Part shown: in pieces, positions 1 through 5,197 of the stretch
Numbering within the stretch: the stretch's first letter is position 1
Layout of the letters: each line of letters opens with the position of its first letter
Origin: Planctomycetaceae bacterium
GTDB taxonomy: Bacteria; Planctomycetota; Planctomycetia; Pirellulales; PALSA-1355
Direction: 5' to 3'
Length of the DNA: 7,876 bases
NCBI GenBank assembly: GCA_005773095.1
Contig: SXHT01000066.1
Location: forward strand, 1-7,876
Notes under the pieces: model-generated
What the model was told of the DNA's origin: nothing
Databases searched by the model: none
Seen by the model: only the letters and a program-made list of their open reading frames with translations
Position numbers and translations under genes: made by a program

Positions 1-306
1 CACCAGGCGGTGGAGTCCCAGGGCAAGCAAGGAGCTGATCGTTTGCTGATCGCGAATGCCGCCGCCTAATTCGCACGGTACATCCACGGCCGAAACAATA
101 GCGCGAATGCTTTCCCGATGGGTGACCCGTCCTGACTTGGCGCCGTCCAGGTCGACCAGGTGAAGGCAGCGAGCCCCCTGCTCAACCCAATGGCGCGCCA
201 TAGCGGCAGGATCATCGCCGAAAACGGTTTCCTGCTGATAGTCGCCTTGCCTTAGCCGCACACATTTGCCGCCGCGCAGATCGATCGCCGGCCAAACTTG
301 CATCAT
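1..306 (-). CDS. hisA: HisA, phosphoribosylformimino-AICAR isomerase (N-terminal 102 aa, partial)
   Basis: HisA is the cytoplasmic (beta/alpha)8-barrel enzyme of histidine synthesis that converts the aminoaldose ProFAR to the aminoketose PRFAR. The reverse-strand translation begins MMQVWPAIDLRGGKCVRL. It contains the first-strand catalytic Asp in PAID, the FGDDP segment, HLVDLDGAKSG and the phosphate-binding ELGGGIRD. Frame and order match the first 40 percent of a family of about 240-250 aa; the rest lies beyond base 1. Two tandem ATG codons occur (304-306 and 301-303). GAGG at 314-317 (minus-strand reading) lies 7 nt before the first, so I chose 306; family alignments would also allow 303. 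No other his gene is visible upstream, so if hisA belongs to an operon it is its first gene. Identification is secure. Confidence 0.96.
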   Translation of the reverse strand, partial: MMQVWPAIDLRGGKCVRLRQGDYQQETVFGDDPAAMARHWVEQGARCLHLVDLDGAKSGRVTHRESIRAIVSAVDVPCELGGGIRDQQTISSLLALGLHRLV

Positions 307-359
307 GCGCACGCCTCGAACACGCCACTGTTAGAAACCGCAGGGATGTGCCAACTAAA

Positions 360-388
360 AATATGTCACAGCCCGGCAGGTGATGCAA
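360..388 (-). promoter_or_regulatory. candidate sigma70-type promoter for hisA
   Basis: Read on the minus strand, TTGCAT (388-383) and CATATT (365-360) are separated by exactly 17 nt. They sit in the only AT-rich patch of the 307-460 gap. Transcription would start near 353, giving a leader of about 47 nt. The match is partial (3/6 and 4/6), so this is a suggestion from spacing and base composition only. Confidence 0.35.
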
Positions 389-391
389 GTG

Positions 392-447
392 GGAACGCGG
401 AGCTCGGACCTCGGAACGCGGAACCGTTTTCGCACGTTACGCGTTCC
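392..447. repeat. GGAACGCG motif, two direct copies and one inverted copy
   Basis: GGAACGCG occurs at 392-399 and 413-420, and its exact reverse complement CGCGTTCC at 440-447. The second and third copies can form an 8-bp stem with a 19-nt loop. The cluster begins 14 bases beyond the stop codon of the secreted-protein gene (461-1312, minus) and lies upstream of the hisA promoter candidate. No T-run follows it on the minus strand, so it is not a classical intrinsic terminator. It could be a binding site or a terminator-like structure; function unknown. Confidence 0.5.
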
Positions 448-460
448 AAGCTTCCCGGAC

Positions 461-1312
461 CTACCGGCGGTCGTGGCGCGGCCGCTTGTGATAGCGACGG
501 GGAACTCGGCGTTCAGGGAAATCCTCGACCGCGGGGTCCAGCGTCGGCGCCACGTAGTAGCTCACAAGATCGAGGGAGCTGCGGTGGATTTCGCGACCCC
601 GATCATCGGTCTTCTTGGAGGTCTGTGAGACCAATTCTCCCGGTACGACGGCAGACACCACCGAAAGTGATTCCGTCGAACCGCGCGGGCCGCGCTGCAC
701 CAGCTTCGTGTGGGCCGTGTTCCGCAGCACACCGCATACTTTGCAAGGTATTTCCAGCCCCACGACTTCAAATTCAGTTTCATTCGATTGGTTGGGGTGA
801 GACAAGTCGGTCTGGGTCGTCTTGCGGTGCAGCACAAACGGTGCAACGCCTTTCGCGTAGCGAATCAGCGAGACGAGCTTTTGCCCAATACCGACAATTT
901 CCACCTCCTGAACGCCGCAATCGATCATACGGCCACCGATGAACATGCTGGCATCATCCACGTTTCGGTACGACAACTGTTCGCCCAGATTTTCGCCAGC
1001 ATAGCCGAGCTTGACGATTTTTGGCTCGCCGGGGATTCTTTTTCCCGCCATTTCGACCGACGTTTCCAATTTCAGCGAGTACGATTCAAGTCCTCGTTCG
1101 ATGAGAGTGGCCCTGGTGTCCGAGATGCTCGTGGCGACGACCTCCCCCTTGTCGTCCACCGTTTCGGAAATGATCCGAACGCGATTCCAAGAGCCGACAT
1201 GAAACCGGCCCCACGGATGAAACGTGCGCAGAGCGATGTCGTCGTCGTCCGCCGCAGCCAGCGGCGACGCGATCAATAGCAGCACGGTCAAGACGGCGCT
1301 GGCGACGCGCAA
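461..1312 (-). CDS. secreted protein of unknown function (283 aa)
   Basis: Not assigned to a family. The N-terminus is a clear Sec signal peptide: a basic MR, a hydrophobic stretch at residues 4-18, and probable cleavage after ASPLAAA near residue 21, leaving an acidic DDDD start. The mature part has an HPWGRF motif (32-37) and alternating hydrophilic/hydrophobic strands suggesting a beta-rich fold. Cys132 and a CKVC pair (190-193) could bind metal or form a disulfide. The last ~18 residues are strongly basic (Arg/His/Lys). The start is TTG at 1310-1312, because an in-frame TGA lies one codon upstream (1316-1318) and AGGGAG sits 6 nt before it. The HPWGRF start region resembles planctomycete-only hypothetical proteins as I remember them. 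It lies 109 nt downstream of the SelA-like gene on the same strand. Confidence 0.85.
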   Translation of the reverse strand: MRVASAVLTVLLLIASPLAAADDDDIALRTFHPWGRFHVGSWNRVRIISETVDDKGEVVATSISDTRATLIERGLESYSLKLETSVEMAGKRIPGEPKIVKLGYAGENLGEQLSYRNVDDASMFIGGRMIDCGVQEVEIVGIGQKLVSLIRYAKGVAPFVLHRKTTQTDLSHPNQSNETEFEVVGLEIPCKVCGVLRNTAHTKLVQRGPRGSTESLSVVSAVVPGELVSQTSKKTDDRGREIHRSSLDLVSYYVAPTLDPAVEDFPERRVPRRYHKRPRHDRR

Positions 1313-1315
1313 CCT

Positions 1316-1330
1316 TCACTCCCTGAGTGA
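1316..1330 (-). promoter_or_regulatory. hairpin holding the ribosome-binding site of the 283-aa secreted protein
   Basis: TCACTC and GAGTGA form a perfect 6-bp stem around a 3-nt loop, ending 3 nt before the TTG start. On the minus-strand transcript the Shine-Dalgarno AGGGAG is made of the loop plus the first bases of the 3' arm, so folding would partly hide it. Together with the weak TTG start codon, this could limit translation. A second short stem, TCCGCC/GGCGGA, lies just upstream at 1334-1353. Seen directly; the regulatory role is inferred. Confidence 0.4.
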
Positions 1331-1421
1331 CCTTCCGCCTCTTCGTGGGCGGATCCCCAAACATCGAAAAGTAAGTCTACTCCATCGGCCGGCAGTTTGC
1401 ACACCCCTGGCAGGTCGGAAA

Positions 1422-2756
1422 TTAGTCACTTTTGCCTTGAAAAACTGCCGCGAGTTGCGCGTCCTGACCGGCCAGCACGCTCCGTAAGTTGAAAATCAGG
1501 CGGCCATCTTCCTGCAAAACCGCCACCCGAGGGGGGCTCTCGAGCCGCTTTTTCGCGAACATCTCCGACGGCTCTGTCGCCGTAATTGCCACTCCCCAAC
1601 CGGCAAATTGCTGGGTTTTCAGTCGGCCGTCGTTCAAGAATCCCGGGCAAGGGACGGCCTCCGCAGCCGTCACCAGCGAGCAGTCGGACAGCTGCGCCAC
1701 CAAACGATCGGCGCGATGCTGCAAGTTCTCGCTCGTCGCACACAGCAGTTGATAGGTTGGGATGGAGGTTAGCCTTGCGCGATCACCCATAAGCTCGAGC
1801 GTGGCAACCAAGGCAGCCAGTCGCCCTGAATCGAGTGCGCTGGATCGCGCAAGTACGTGCGCGGCGACGCGGGCCACGAGCTTGCTTCGACCGACAATAA
1901 TTCCGCAGGAGGGACCGCCGATGAACCGATCACCAGGGAGCACCACCAGGTCGGCGCCGGCAAGCAGCGACGCGCGGGCGATCGGAATCGACACCGAGTT
2001 GCCCCCCGTGCTGAGTTCGACGAGTGTGGCTGCTTCGAGGTATTCAATGGCGGGACAGCCGTGCTCGCGGGCAATCGCGAACACTTCTTCGGCCGATGGC
2101 GCGGCCATCTCTCCCAGTACGGCGATCGACTGCGGTTGACTATGCCATACGCAAGCCGGGTCGCCGGCTTTGAGCGCGGCGCGGTAGTCGACGCACGATA
2201 CACGTCCGACTGAGCCGATTTCGGTCAATCGCGTGCCCGCCAACGCTGCCAGGTTGCAAAGCGCCACATCATCCGCTTCCCCGACATGGCTGCGAGCCAC
2301 AACGACGGGGCCACCGAGGGCGCTCAGAACCGCCAGGCACGCGGCGGAGGGTGAATGCAATACGAGTGCTGCTTCCGCTCCTGTCAGATCGATCAACAGC
2401 GGTTCAAGAGCCGACGTCGCCGTCGAAAATCCCTCGCTTGCCGCATGCATGGACGCGATCGCAGCTTCCGCCAGCGGCAATGAATAACCGCGCGGTGCAA
2501 TGATGCCCGTGGCGTTCACGATTGCGGACGGACCAACCGCGGCGCCTTCCAGCAGGCGTTGCACCATCCACCCGGCGGCGGCCGATGCCTGCGGAAGCCG
2601 TTGCCTGGCAGCATTGCGGACCGTGCTCCGCAAGTCATCCACGGCTCCGCGAACCCGACGCACCATGGATCGCTGTCGAACGCGGTCGGAGAGTGTTTTA
2701 AGACCCGAGCGAACGAACAGCTCAGTCCAGGGAAGTTTGGGCGGAAAGGTATTCAT
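1422..2756 (-). CDS. SelA-like PLP-fold protein lacking the catalytic lysine (444 aa)
   Basis: SelA normally converts Ser-tRNA(Sec) to Sec-tRNA(Sec) with PLP and selenophosphate. This protein has SelA length and order: an N-terminal LPWTELF region with a basic helical segment (1-70), VNATGIIAPRG (80-90, SelA usually NATGVVLHTNLGR), GAEAALVLHSPSAACL (126-141), RLTEIG (176-181), ADLVVLPGDRFIGGP (268-282), IPTYQLL (332-338) and a C-terminal EDGRLIFNLRSVL (416-428). The PLP lysine of the SelA GDKLLGGP motif is Arg277 (codon CGG), and the cofactor-site DLGSG region reads EYLEAA (238-243). It is therefore probably not a working selenium transferase: a pseudo-enzyme, RNA- or ligand-binding protein, or decaying paralogue. 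The ORF is intact. ATG 2754-2756 has no good Shine-Dalgarno. No selB, selD or tRNA-Sec is in the window. Confidence 0.85.
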   Translation of the reverse strand: MNTFPPKLPWTELFVRSGLKTLSDRVRQRSMVRRVRGAVDDLRSTVRNAARQRLPQASAAAGWMVQRLLEGAAVGPSAIVNATGIIAPRGYSLPLAEAAIASMHAASEGFSTATSALEPLLIDLTGAEAALVLHSPSAACLAVLSALGGPVVVARSHVGEADDVALCNLAALAGTRLTEIGSVGRVSCVDYRAALKAGDPACVWHSQPQSIAVLGEMAAPSAEEVFAIAREHGCPAIEYLEAATLVELSTGGNSVSIPIARASLLAGADLVVLPGDRFIGGPSCGIIVGRSKLVARVAAHVLARSSALDSGRLAALVATLELMGDRARLTSIPTYQLLCATSENLQHRADRLVAQLSDCSLVTAAEAVPCPGFLNDGRLKTQQFAGWGVAITATEPSEMFAKKRLESPPRVAVLQEDGRLIFNLRSVLAGQDAQLAAVFQGKSD

Positions 2757-2792
2757 GGCGGTGACCCGACGGTTCTTGATGAGAAAAGGGTC

Positions 2793-2798
2793 ATTGTA
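2793..2798 (-). promoter_or_regulatory. candidate -10 box for the SelA-like gene
   Basis: TACAAT on the minus strand, one mismatch from TATAAT, would give a start near 2786 and a leader of about 30 nt. No acceptable -35 box is present at 16-18 nt spacing; that position (CCGGTT) falls inside the dispersed repeat at 2808-2838. Weak evidence. Confidence 0.3.
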
Positions 2799-2807
2799 AC
2801 CGCTCGT

Positions 2808-2838
2808 GGGCCGGGAACCGGCTTATTTTCCCAGCGAA
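2808..2838 (+). repeat. 31-bp dispersed intergenic element, copy A
   Basis: Begins GGGCCGGGAAC, has central GGCTTATTTTC and ends GCGAA. It matches 4539-4569 without gaps at 26 of 31 positions, and all five differences are transitions. It lies about 50 bases upstream of the SelA-like start, over the expected -35 region. It resembles the GGGACTGGCTCATTTT-type short repeats I associate from memory with planctomycete intergenic DNA. Confidence 0.55.
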
Positions 2839-2903
2839 TTCGCGTGAGGGTGTCAGCGTCTGGATTGTGGGTGGAAGATCCGCAAATCCATTGCGTTCGC
2901 CCG

Positions 2904-2924
2904 CCGCTGTCCATGCCCCAGCGG
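2904..2924. repeat. inverted repeat CCGCTG / CAGCGG
   Basis: Perfect 6-bp arms at 2904-2909 and 2919-2924 around a 9-nt loop. It is the weakest of the four hairpins in the gap. Confidence 0.35.
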
Positions 2925-2974
2925 AGCGCAGCGTTATGACTTCTCTGGGGTCGGCGGATGCTTTTGGACGCTTT

Positions 2975-3002
2975 CCGGCGGTGGCGCTGCGCTGACCGCC
3001 GG
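2975..3002. repeat. inverted repeat CCGGCGGT / ACCGCCGG
   Basis: Perfect 8-bp arms (2975-2982, 2995-3002) around the 12-nt loop 2983-2994, which itself contains GCGC copies that could pair further. GC-rich and stable, and no T-tract follows on either strand, so not a standard terminator. Confidence 0.5.
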
Positions 3003-3028
3003 CTAATGGCTGAAATCCATCCGGGAAA

Positions 3029-3057
3029 AGCAGGGTTGCCCGCAGGCATACCCTGTT
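3029..3057. repeat. bulged hairpin CAGGGT-TGCC / GGCA-ACCCTG
   Basis: CAGGGTTGCC (3031-3040) pairs with GGCA and ACCCTG (3045-3048, 3050-3055) across loop CGCA, leaving one bulged T at 3049. One G-T and one A-T pair extend the stem outward. Confidence 0.45.
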
Positions 3058-3068
3058 GTGCCTTCGGC

Positions 3069-3094
3069 GCCGGGACAGCAATAGCTGTTCCGGC
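3069..3094. terminator. 11-bp hairpin after the small secreted gene; terminator-like
   Basis: GCCGGGACAGC (3069-3079) and GCTGTTCCGGC (3084-3094) pair over the 4-nt loop AATA, with one G-T wobble on the plus strand (an A-C mismatch on the minus). It lies 25-51 bases past the stop codon of the gene at 3120-3518, where a 3'-end structure is expected. No U-run follows on the minus-strand transcript, so it may stabilise or help end the message, or be a mobile palindromic repeat. Confidence 0.4.
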
Positions 3095-3119
3095 TACCCG
3101 GTTGGCAGGGAGAAAGTCG

Positions 3120-3518
3120 TCAGGGCTTGATCTGCTTGAGATCCATCCACTCTTCAACCGAACGTGGAGGCTCTGGCTCCTTGGACTTGAACATCGGGCC
3201 AAGCCATGATTTTTTTGCGTCGGCGTTCGCCGGAGCTCGGCTGGCGGTGGAATTTTCAGAAGGCCACTTCGAGATGGTCTTAGGTTTTGTCTTCGGAGAA
3301 AAGAGGTTCTTCGTGTTTGTGAACAGCTTGTTGCCGCCCCCCTTGCCGGCCGCCGTTGACGTTGTCGTTGGCTTCTTGGTCCTACTGTGGGCGTGCGAAA
3401 TCTTCTCGGGCTTTCCGCCGAGCCAGGTGGGCCAGCGCAATTCGGCAACCGCCGATTGTGTAGCGGAAAGCGTAACCGCGGCGATCACGACCGTCGCAAG
3501 CAAACCTGGGCGACTCAT
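3120..3518 (-). CDS. small secreted basic low-complexity protein (132 aa)
   Basis: No family recognised. It has a textbook signal peptide: MSRPG, a hydrophobic core (residues 7-19) and a probable cut after AVA at residue 25. The mature chain of about 107 aa is rich in Lys, Thr, Ser and Pro and is probably disordered in the middle (45-105). Two similar Trp motifs flank it: WPTWLGG (29-35) and SWLGPMF (104-110). The tail EPEPPRSVEEWM (114-125) is more ordered-looking and resembles C-terminal motifs of other small planctomycete exported proteins as I recall them. The start at 3516-3518 is supported by AGGAG 8 nt upstream and places the signal peptide at the N-terminus. The frame is open to an ATG at 3656, but the extra 46 residues would bury the signal. 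It diverges from proC across a 168-bp gap. It may bind the envelope or nucleic acid through its charge, but this is speculation. Confidence 0.75.
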   Translation of the reverse strand: MSRPGLLATVVIAAVTLSATQSAVAELRWPTWLGGKPEKISHAHSRTKKPTTTSTAAGKGGGNKLFTNTKNLFSPKTKPKTISKWPSENSTASRAPANADAKKSWLGPMFKSKEPEPPRSVEEWMDLKQIKP

Positions 3519-3609
3519 TTTCGCGACTCCTGGAAGAGACCTCGACTGGAATGTTCCCCCCGAAAATCGGCAGGAGTGTCGCAAAAAGGCCCGATCCCTA
3601 CAAGGTGAG

Positions 3610-3639
3610 TTGAAGTCCGCGAGGGTCTCGGCGTAGCAT
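3610..3639 (+). promoter_or_regulatory. weak candidate promoter for proC
   Basis: TTGAAG (3610-3615) and TAGCAT (3634-3639) are 18 nt apart, each matching 4 of 6 consensus bases. They lie in the 168-bp divergent gap and would give a leader of about 40 nt. I found no clear promoter for the opposite gene. Confidence 0.25.
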
Positions 3640-3686
3640 GTCAGCACGCACTTCATACGCGGGACGGCAAACGAGAGGGGAACTGC

Positions 3687-4514
3687 ATGCTTACCGAGAA
3701 GATTGGGTTTATTGGCGCGGGACAGATGGCCCGAGCGCTAGCGATTGGCTTCGTGCGCGCGGGCCTCCTGGGCGACGAGCAGCTCTTGGCGAGCGACCCG
3801 GTGGCGGCGGCCAAGGCAGCCTTTATGGCCGAATTGCCTGGCGCCCGTTTGTTGGCCACGAATGCGGAAGTTGCCGCGAAAGCCGACGTGCTATTTCTGG
3901 CCACGAAGCCGCAGCAGATGCCGGCGGTGCTAGCAGAGTTGCGATCCCACCTTGCCGGCAGGCATCTGGTGATCTCCATTGCCGCTGGCGTTCGACTGGC
4001 GAAGTTGGCGGAGGGATTGGCCGACAAGGCTCGCGCGGAGCCACTTCGCATCGTGCGCGTGATGCCCAATACTCCGTGCCTGGTCGGTCAGAGCGCGAGT
4101 GGTTATTGTGCCGGCGGGAGCGCGACTCAAACCGACGTGCAACTCGTCGGGAAGTTGCTCTCGGCGGTTGGCAAGGCGTTTCAGGTGGAGGAAAAATTAC
4201 TCGATGCGATTACGGGCCTCTCCGGCTCCGGGCCAGCGTTTGTGTACGTGATGATTGAAGCGCTCAGCGATGGAGGAGTGCGGATGGGGCTGCCACGCGA
4301 CGTGGCCACTGCGCTTGCCGCCCAAACTGTCCGCGGTGCCGCGGAGATGGTGTTGGTCACGGGCGAACATCCGGCCGTGCTCAAGGATCGGGTGGCGAGC
4401 CCCGGGGGACCGACCATCGCGGGTCTGCAGGCCCTTGAATCCGGCGGTGTTCGGGGCGCGCTGATCGCCGCCGTCGAAGCGGCCACGAAACGCTCCATAG
4501 AATTGGGCGGATGA
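3687..4514 (+). CDS. proC: pyrroline-5-carboxylate reductase (275 aa)
   Basis: Cytoplasmic NAD(P)H-dependent enzyme for the last step of proline synthesis: 1-pyrroline-5-carboxylate to L-proline. The N-terminal Rossmann domain opens with IGFIGAGQMARAL (6-18), whose GxGxxA motif binds the dinucleotide. ATKPQ (72-76) and RVMPNTPCLVGQ (124-135) are family signatures. The C-terminal helical dimer domain has TGLSGSGPAFVYVMIEALSD (176-195) and LKDRVASPGGPT (232-243), with the conserved active-site Thr243, then ALESGGVRGAL. Length is normal (about 265-280) and no key residue is missing. ATG 3687 is preceded by GAGAGGGG with 6 nt spacing. The gene starts divergently from the small secreted gene; the next gene begins 297 bases downstream, so it is probably monocistronic. 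Confidence 0.97.
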   Translation: MLTEKIGFIGAGQMARALAIGFVRAGLLGDEQLLASDPVAAAKAAFMAELPGARLLATNAEVAAKADVLFLATKPQQMPAVLAELRSHLAGRHLVISIAAGVRLAKLAEGLADKARAEPLRIVRVMPNTPCLVGQSASGYCAGGSATQTDVQLVGKLLSAVGKAFQVEEKLLDAITGLSGSGPAFVYVMIEALSDGGVRMGLPRDVATALAAQTVRGAAEMVLVTGEHPAVLKDRVASPGGPTIAGLQALESGGVRGALIAAVEAATKRSIELGG

Positions 4515-4538
4515 GCAACGGGACGGATAACCATTCAC

Positions 4539-4569
4539 GGGCCGGGGACTGGCTCATTTTTCCGGCGAA
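4539..4569 (+). repeat. 31-bp dispersed intergenic element, copy B
   Basis: Partner of 2808-2838, same orientation, 26/31 identical. It begins GGGCCGGGGAC, has central GGCTCATTTTT and ends GCGAA. It starts 25 bases after the proC stop codon. It has no strong stem of its own, so I do not call it a terminator. The other 260 bases of the 4515-4811 gap hold only the weak promoter below. Confidence 0.55.
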
Positions 4570-4707
4570 GTGCAATCGATGCGAAATCGTTCGCAGAGTT
4601 CCGGAGGAGCCGGACGAGCGGGAGAGATTCGACTCAGTTCTTCAAGGATCGCCCTAAGTCCCAATGGTACGAAATCGACCGCTGGGGTTTTGTCAGCGTT
4701 TGGGGCA

Positions 4708-4736
4708 TTGGCTCGACAGCGGGGCGATGTTAGATT
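4708..4736 (+). promoter_or_regulatory. weak candidate promoter for the PEBP-family gene
   Basis: TTGGCT (4708-4713) and TAGATT (4731-4736) are 17 nt apart, matching 3/6 and 4/6. The predicted start near 4743 leaves a leader of about 70 nt before ATG 4812. Confidence 0.25.
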
Positions 4737-4811
4737 GGCGGCTATTGCGAGGTCGATGCCGTTCCAGGCCCATCCCATGGGGGAGCGGTCGGCTTCGGGG
4801 AGACGTTGGCG

Positions 4812-5180
4812 ATGAGGATGACTCGATCGCATACGCTTTGGATCGTCATTGTGTCAATACTCGCGGCTATCGTCCTTTTCATTGCTCGCGCTAAGGTGGC
4901 CGGCGCCTGGTACGTGATGCTGATCGCTGATCCAGCGCTGTTTGCCGGTTGTGCTCAGACAGAAACGCCTCGTCCTCCCCAGGGCCCGAACGACTTTGGC
5001 GATCTCGGCTACGGCGGCCCGGCGCCACCCAAAGGCAAACCGCACCGCTATTTTTTCAAACTCTACGCGCTCGATTCGCCGCTGGCGCTCAAGCCTGGCG
5101 CCACGAAAGCAGAACTTCTCAAGATGATGGAAGGCCACGTGTTGGGTCATGGCGAGCTGATGGGCAGGTATCAGCGCTGA
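4812..5180 (+). CDS. shortened YbhB/PEBP-family protein with N-terminal membrane segment (122 aa)
   Basis: Residues 56-122 are an intact C-terminal half of the YbhB/RKIP (PEBP) family: QGPNDFGDLGYGGPAPP, then HRYFFKLYALD, LKPGATKAELL and MEGHVL, ending GELMGRYQR. The N-terminal half is not normal. Residues 9-24 are a hydrophobic helix (signal anchor or signal peptide), and VMLIADPALFAG (35-46) looks like a damaged LIADDPDAPAG ligand-site motif. About 25 residues that normally follow, with the HWVLYN motif, are missing. PEBP proteins are usually about 150-180 aa. I read this as internal deletion and N-terminal replacement: either a decaying gene or an anchored derivative without the usual phosphate/lipid site. 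ATG 4812 has GGGGAG 9 nt upstream; TTG 4806 and ATG 4818 are alternatives. It ends 17 bases from the convergent GNAT gene. Confidence 0.7.
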   Translation: MRMTRSHTLWIVIVSILAAIVLFIARAKVAGAWYVMLIADPALFAGCAQTETPRPPQGPNDFGDLGYGGPAPPKGKPHRYFFKLYALDSPLALKPGATKAELLKMMEGHVLGHGELMGRYQR

Positions 5181-5197
5181 GGATTTAGGTGGGTAAC

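Larger units (their letters stand above)
2757..3119. other. 363-bp non-coding gap rich in inverted repeats
   Basis: No credible gene lies between the SelA-like start and the small secreted gene. Long open frames on both strands here lack ribosome-binding sites and show no protein motifs. The gap contains a 31-bp dispersed element (2808-2838) and four hairpin-forming inverted repeats (2904-2924, 2975-3002, 3029-3057, 3069-3094). It could hold the leader of the SelA-like gene, the 3' end of the small secreted gene, or an unannotated structured RNA. Confidence 0.6.

Noticed and set aside
298..1279. Open frames on the plus strand (298-942 and 710-1279) opposite the secreted-protein gene
   Set aside because: No ribosome site or recognisable motif; the minus frame has a signal peptide and Shine-Dalgarno.
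1422..2756. Calling the gene a functional selA and proposing a selenocysteine system
   Set aside because: The catalytic lysine is missing and no selB, selD or tRNA-Sec is visible.
3069..3094. Confident intrinsic terminator
   Set aside because: The stem is good but no U-run follows it on the relevant strand, so I kept it at low confidence only.
3120..3656. Longer version of the small secreted protein starting at 3656
   Set aside because: It would put 46 residues before the signal peptide, and the internal ATG at 3518 has a strong AGGAG at 8 nt.
3638..4258. 206-codon plus-strand frame overlapping proC in another frame
   Set aside because: proC is unmistakable in its own frame; the overlapping translation is Gly/Arg-rich with no motif.
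4554..4832. 92-codon minus-strand frame in the proC-PEBP gap
   Set aside because: It ends inside the dispersed repeat, overlaps the PEBP start, has no Shine-Dalgarno and no family resemblance. Not fully excluded, but unsupported.
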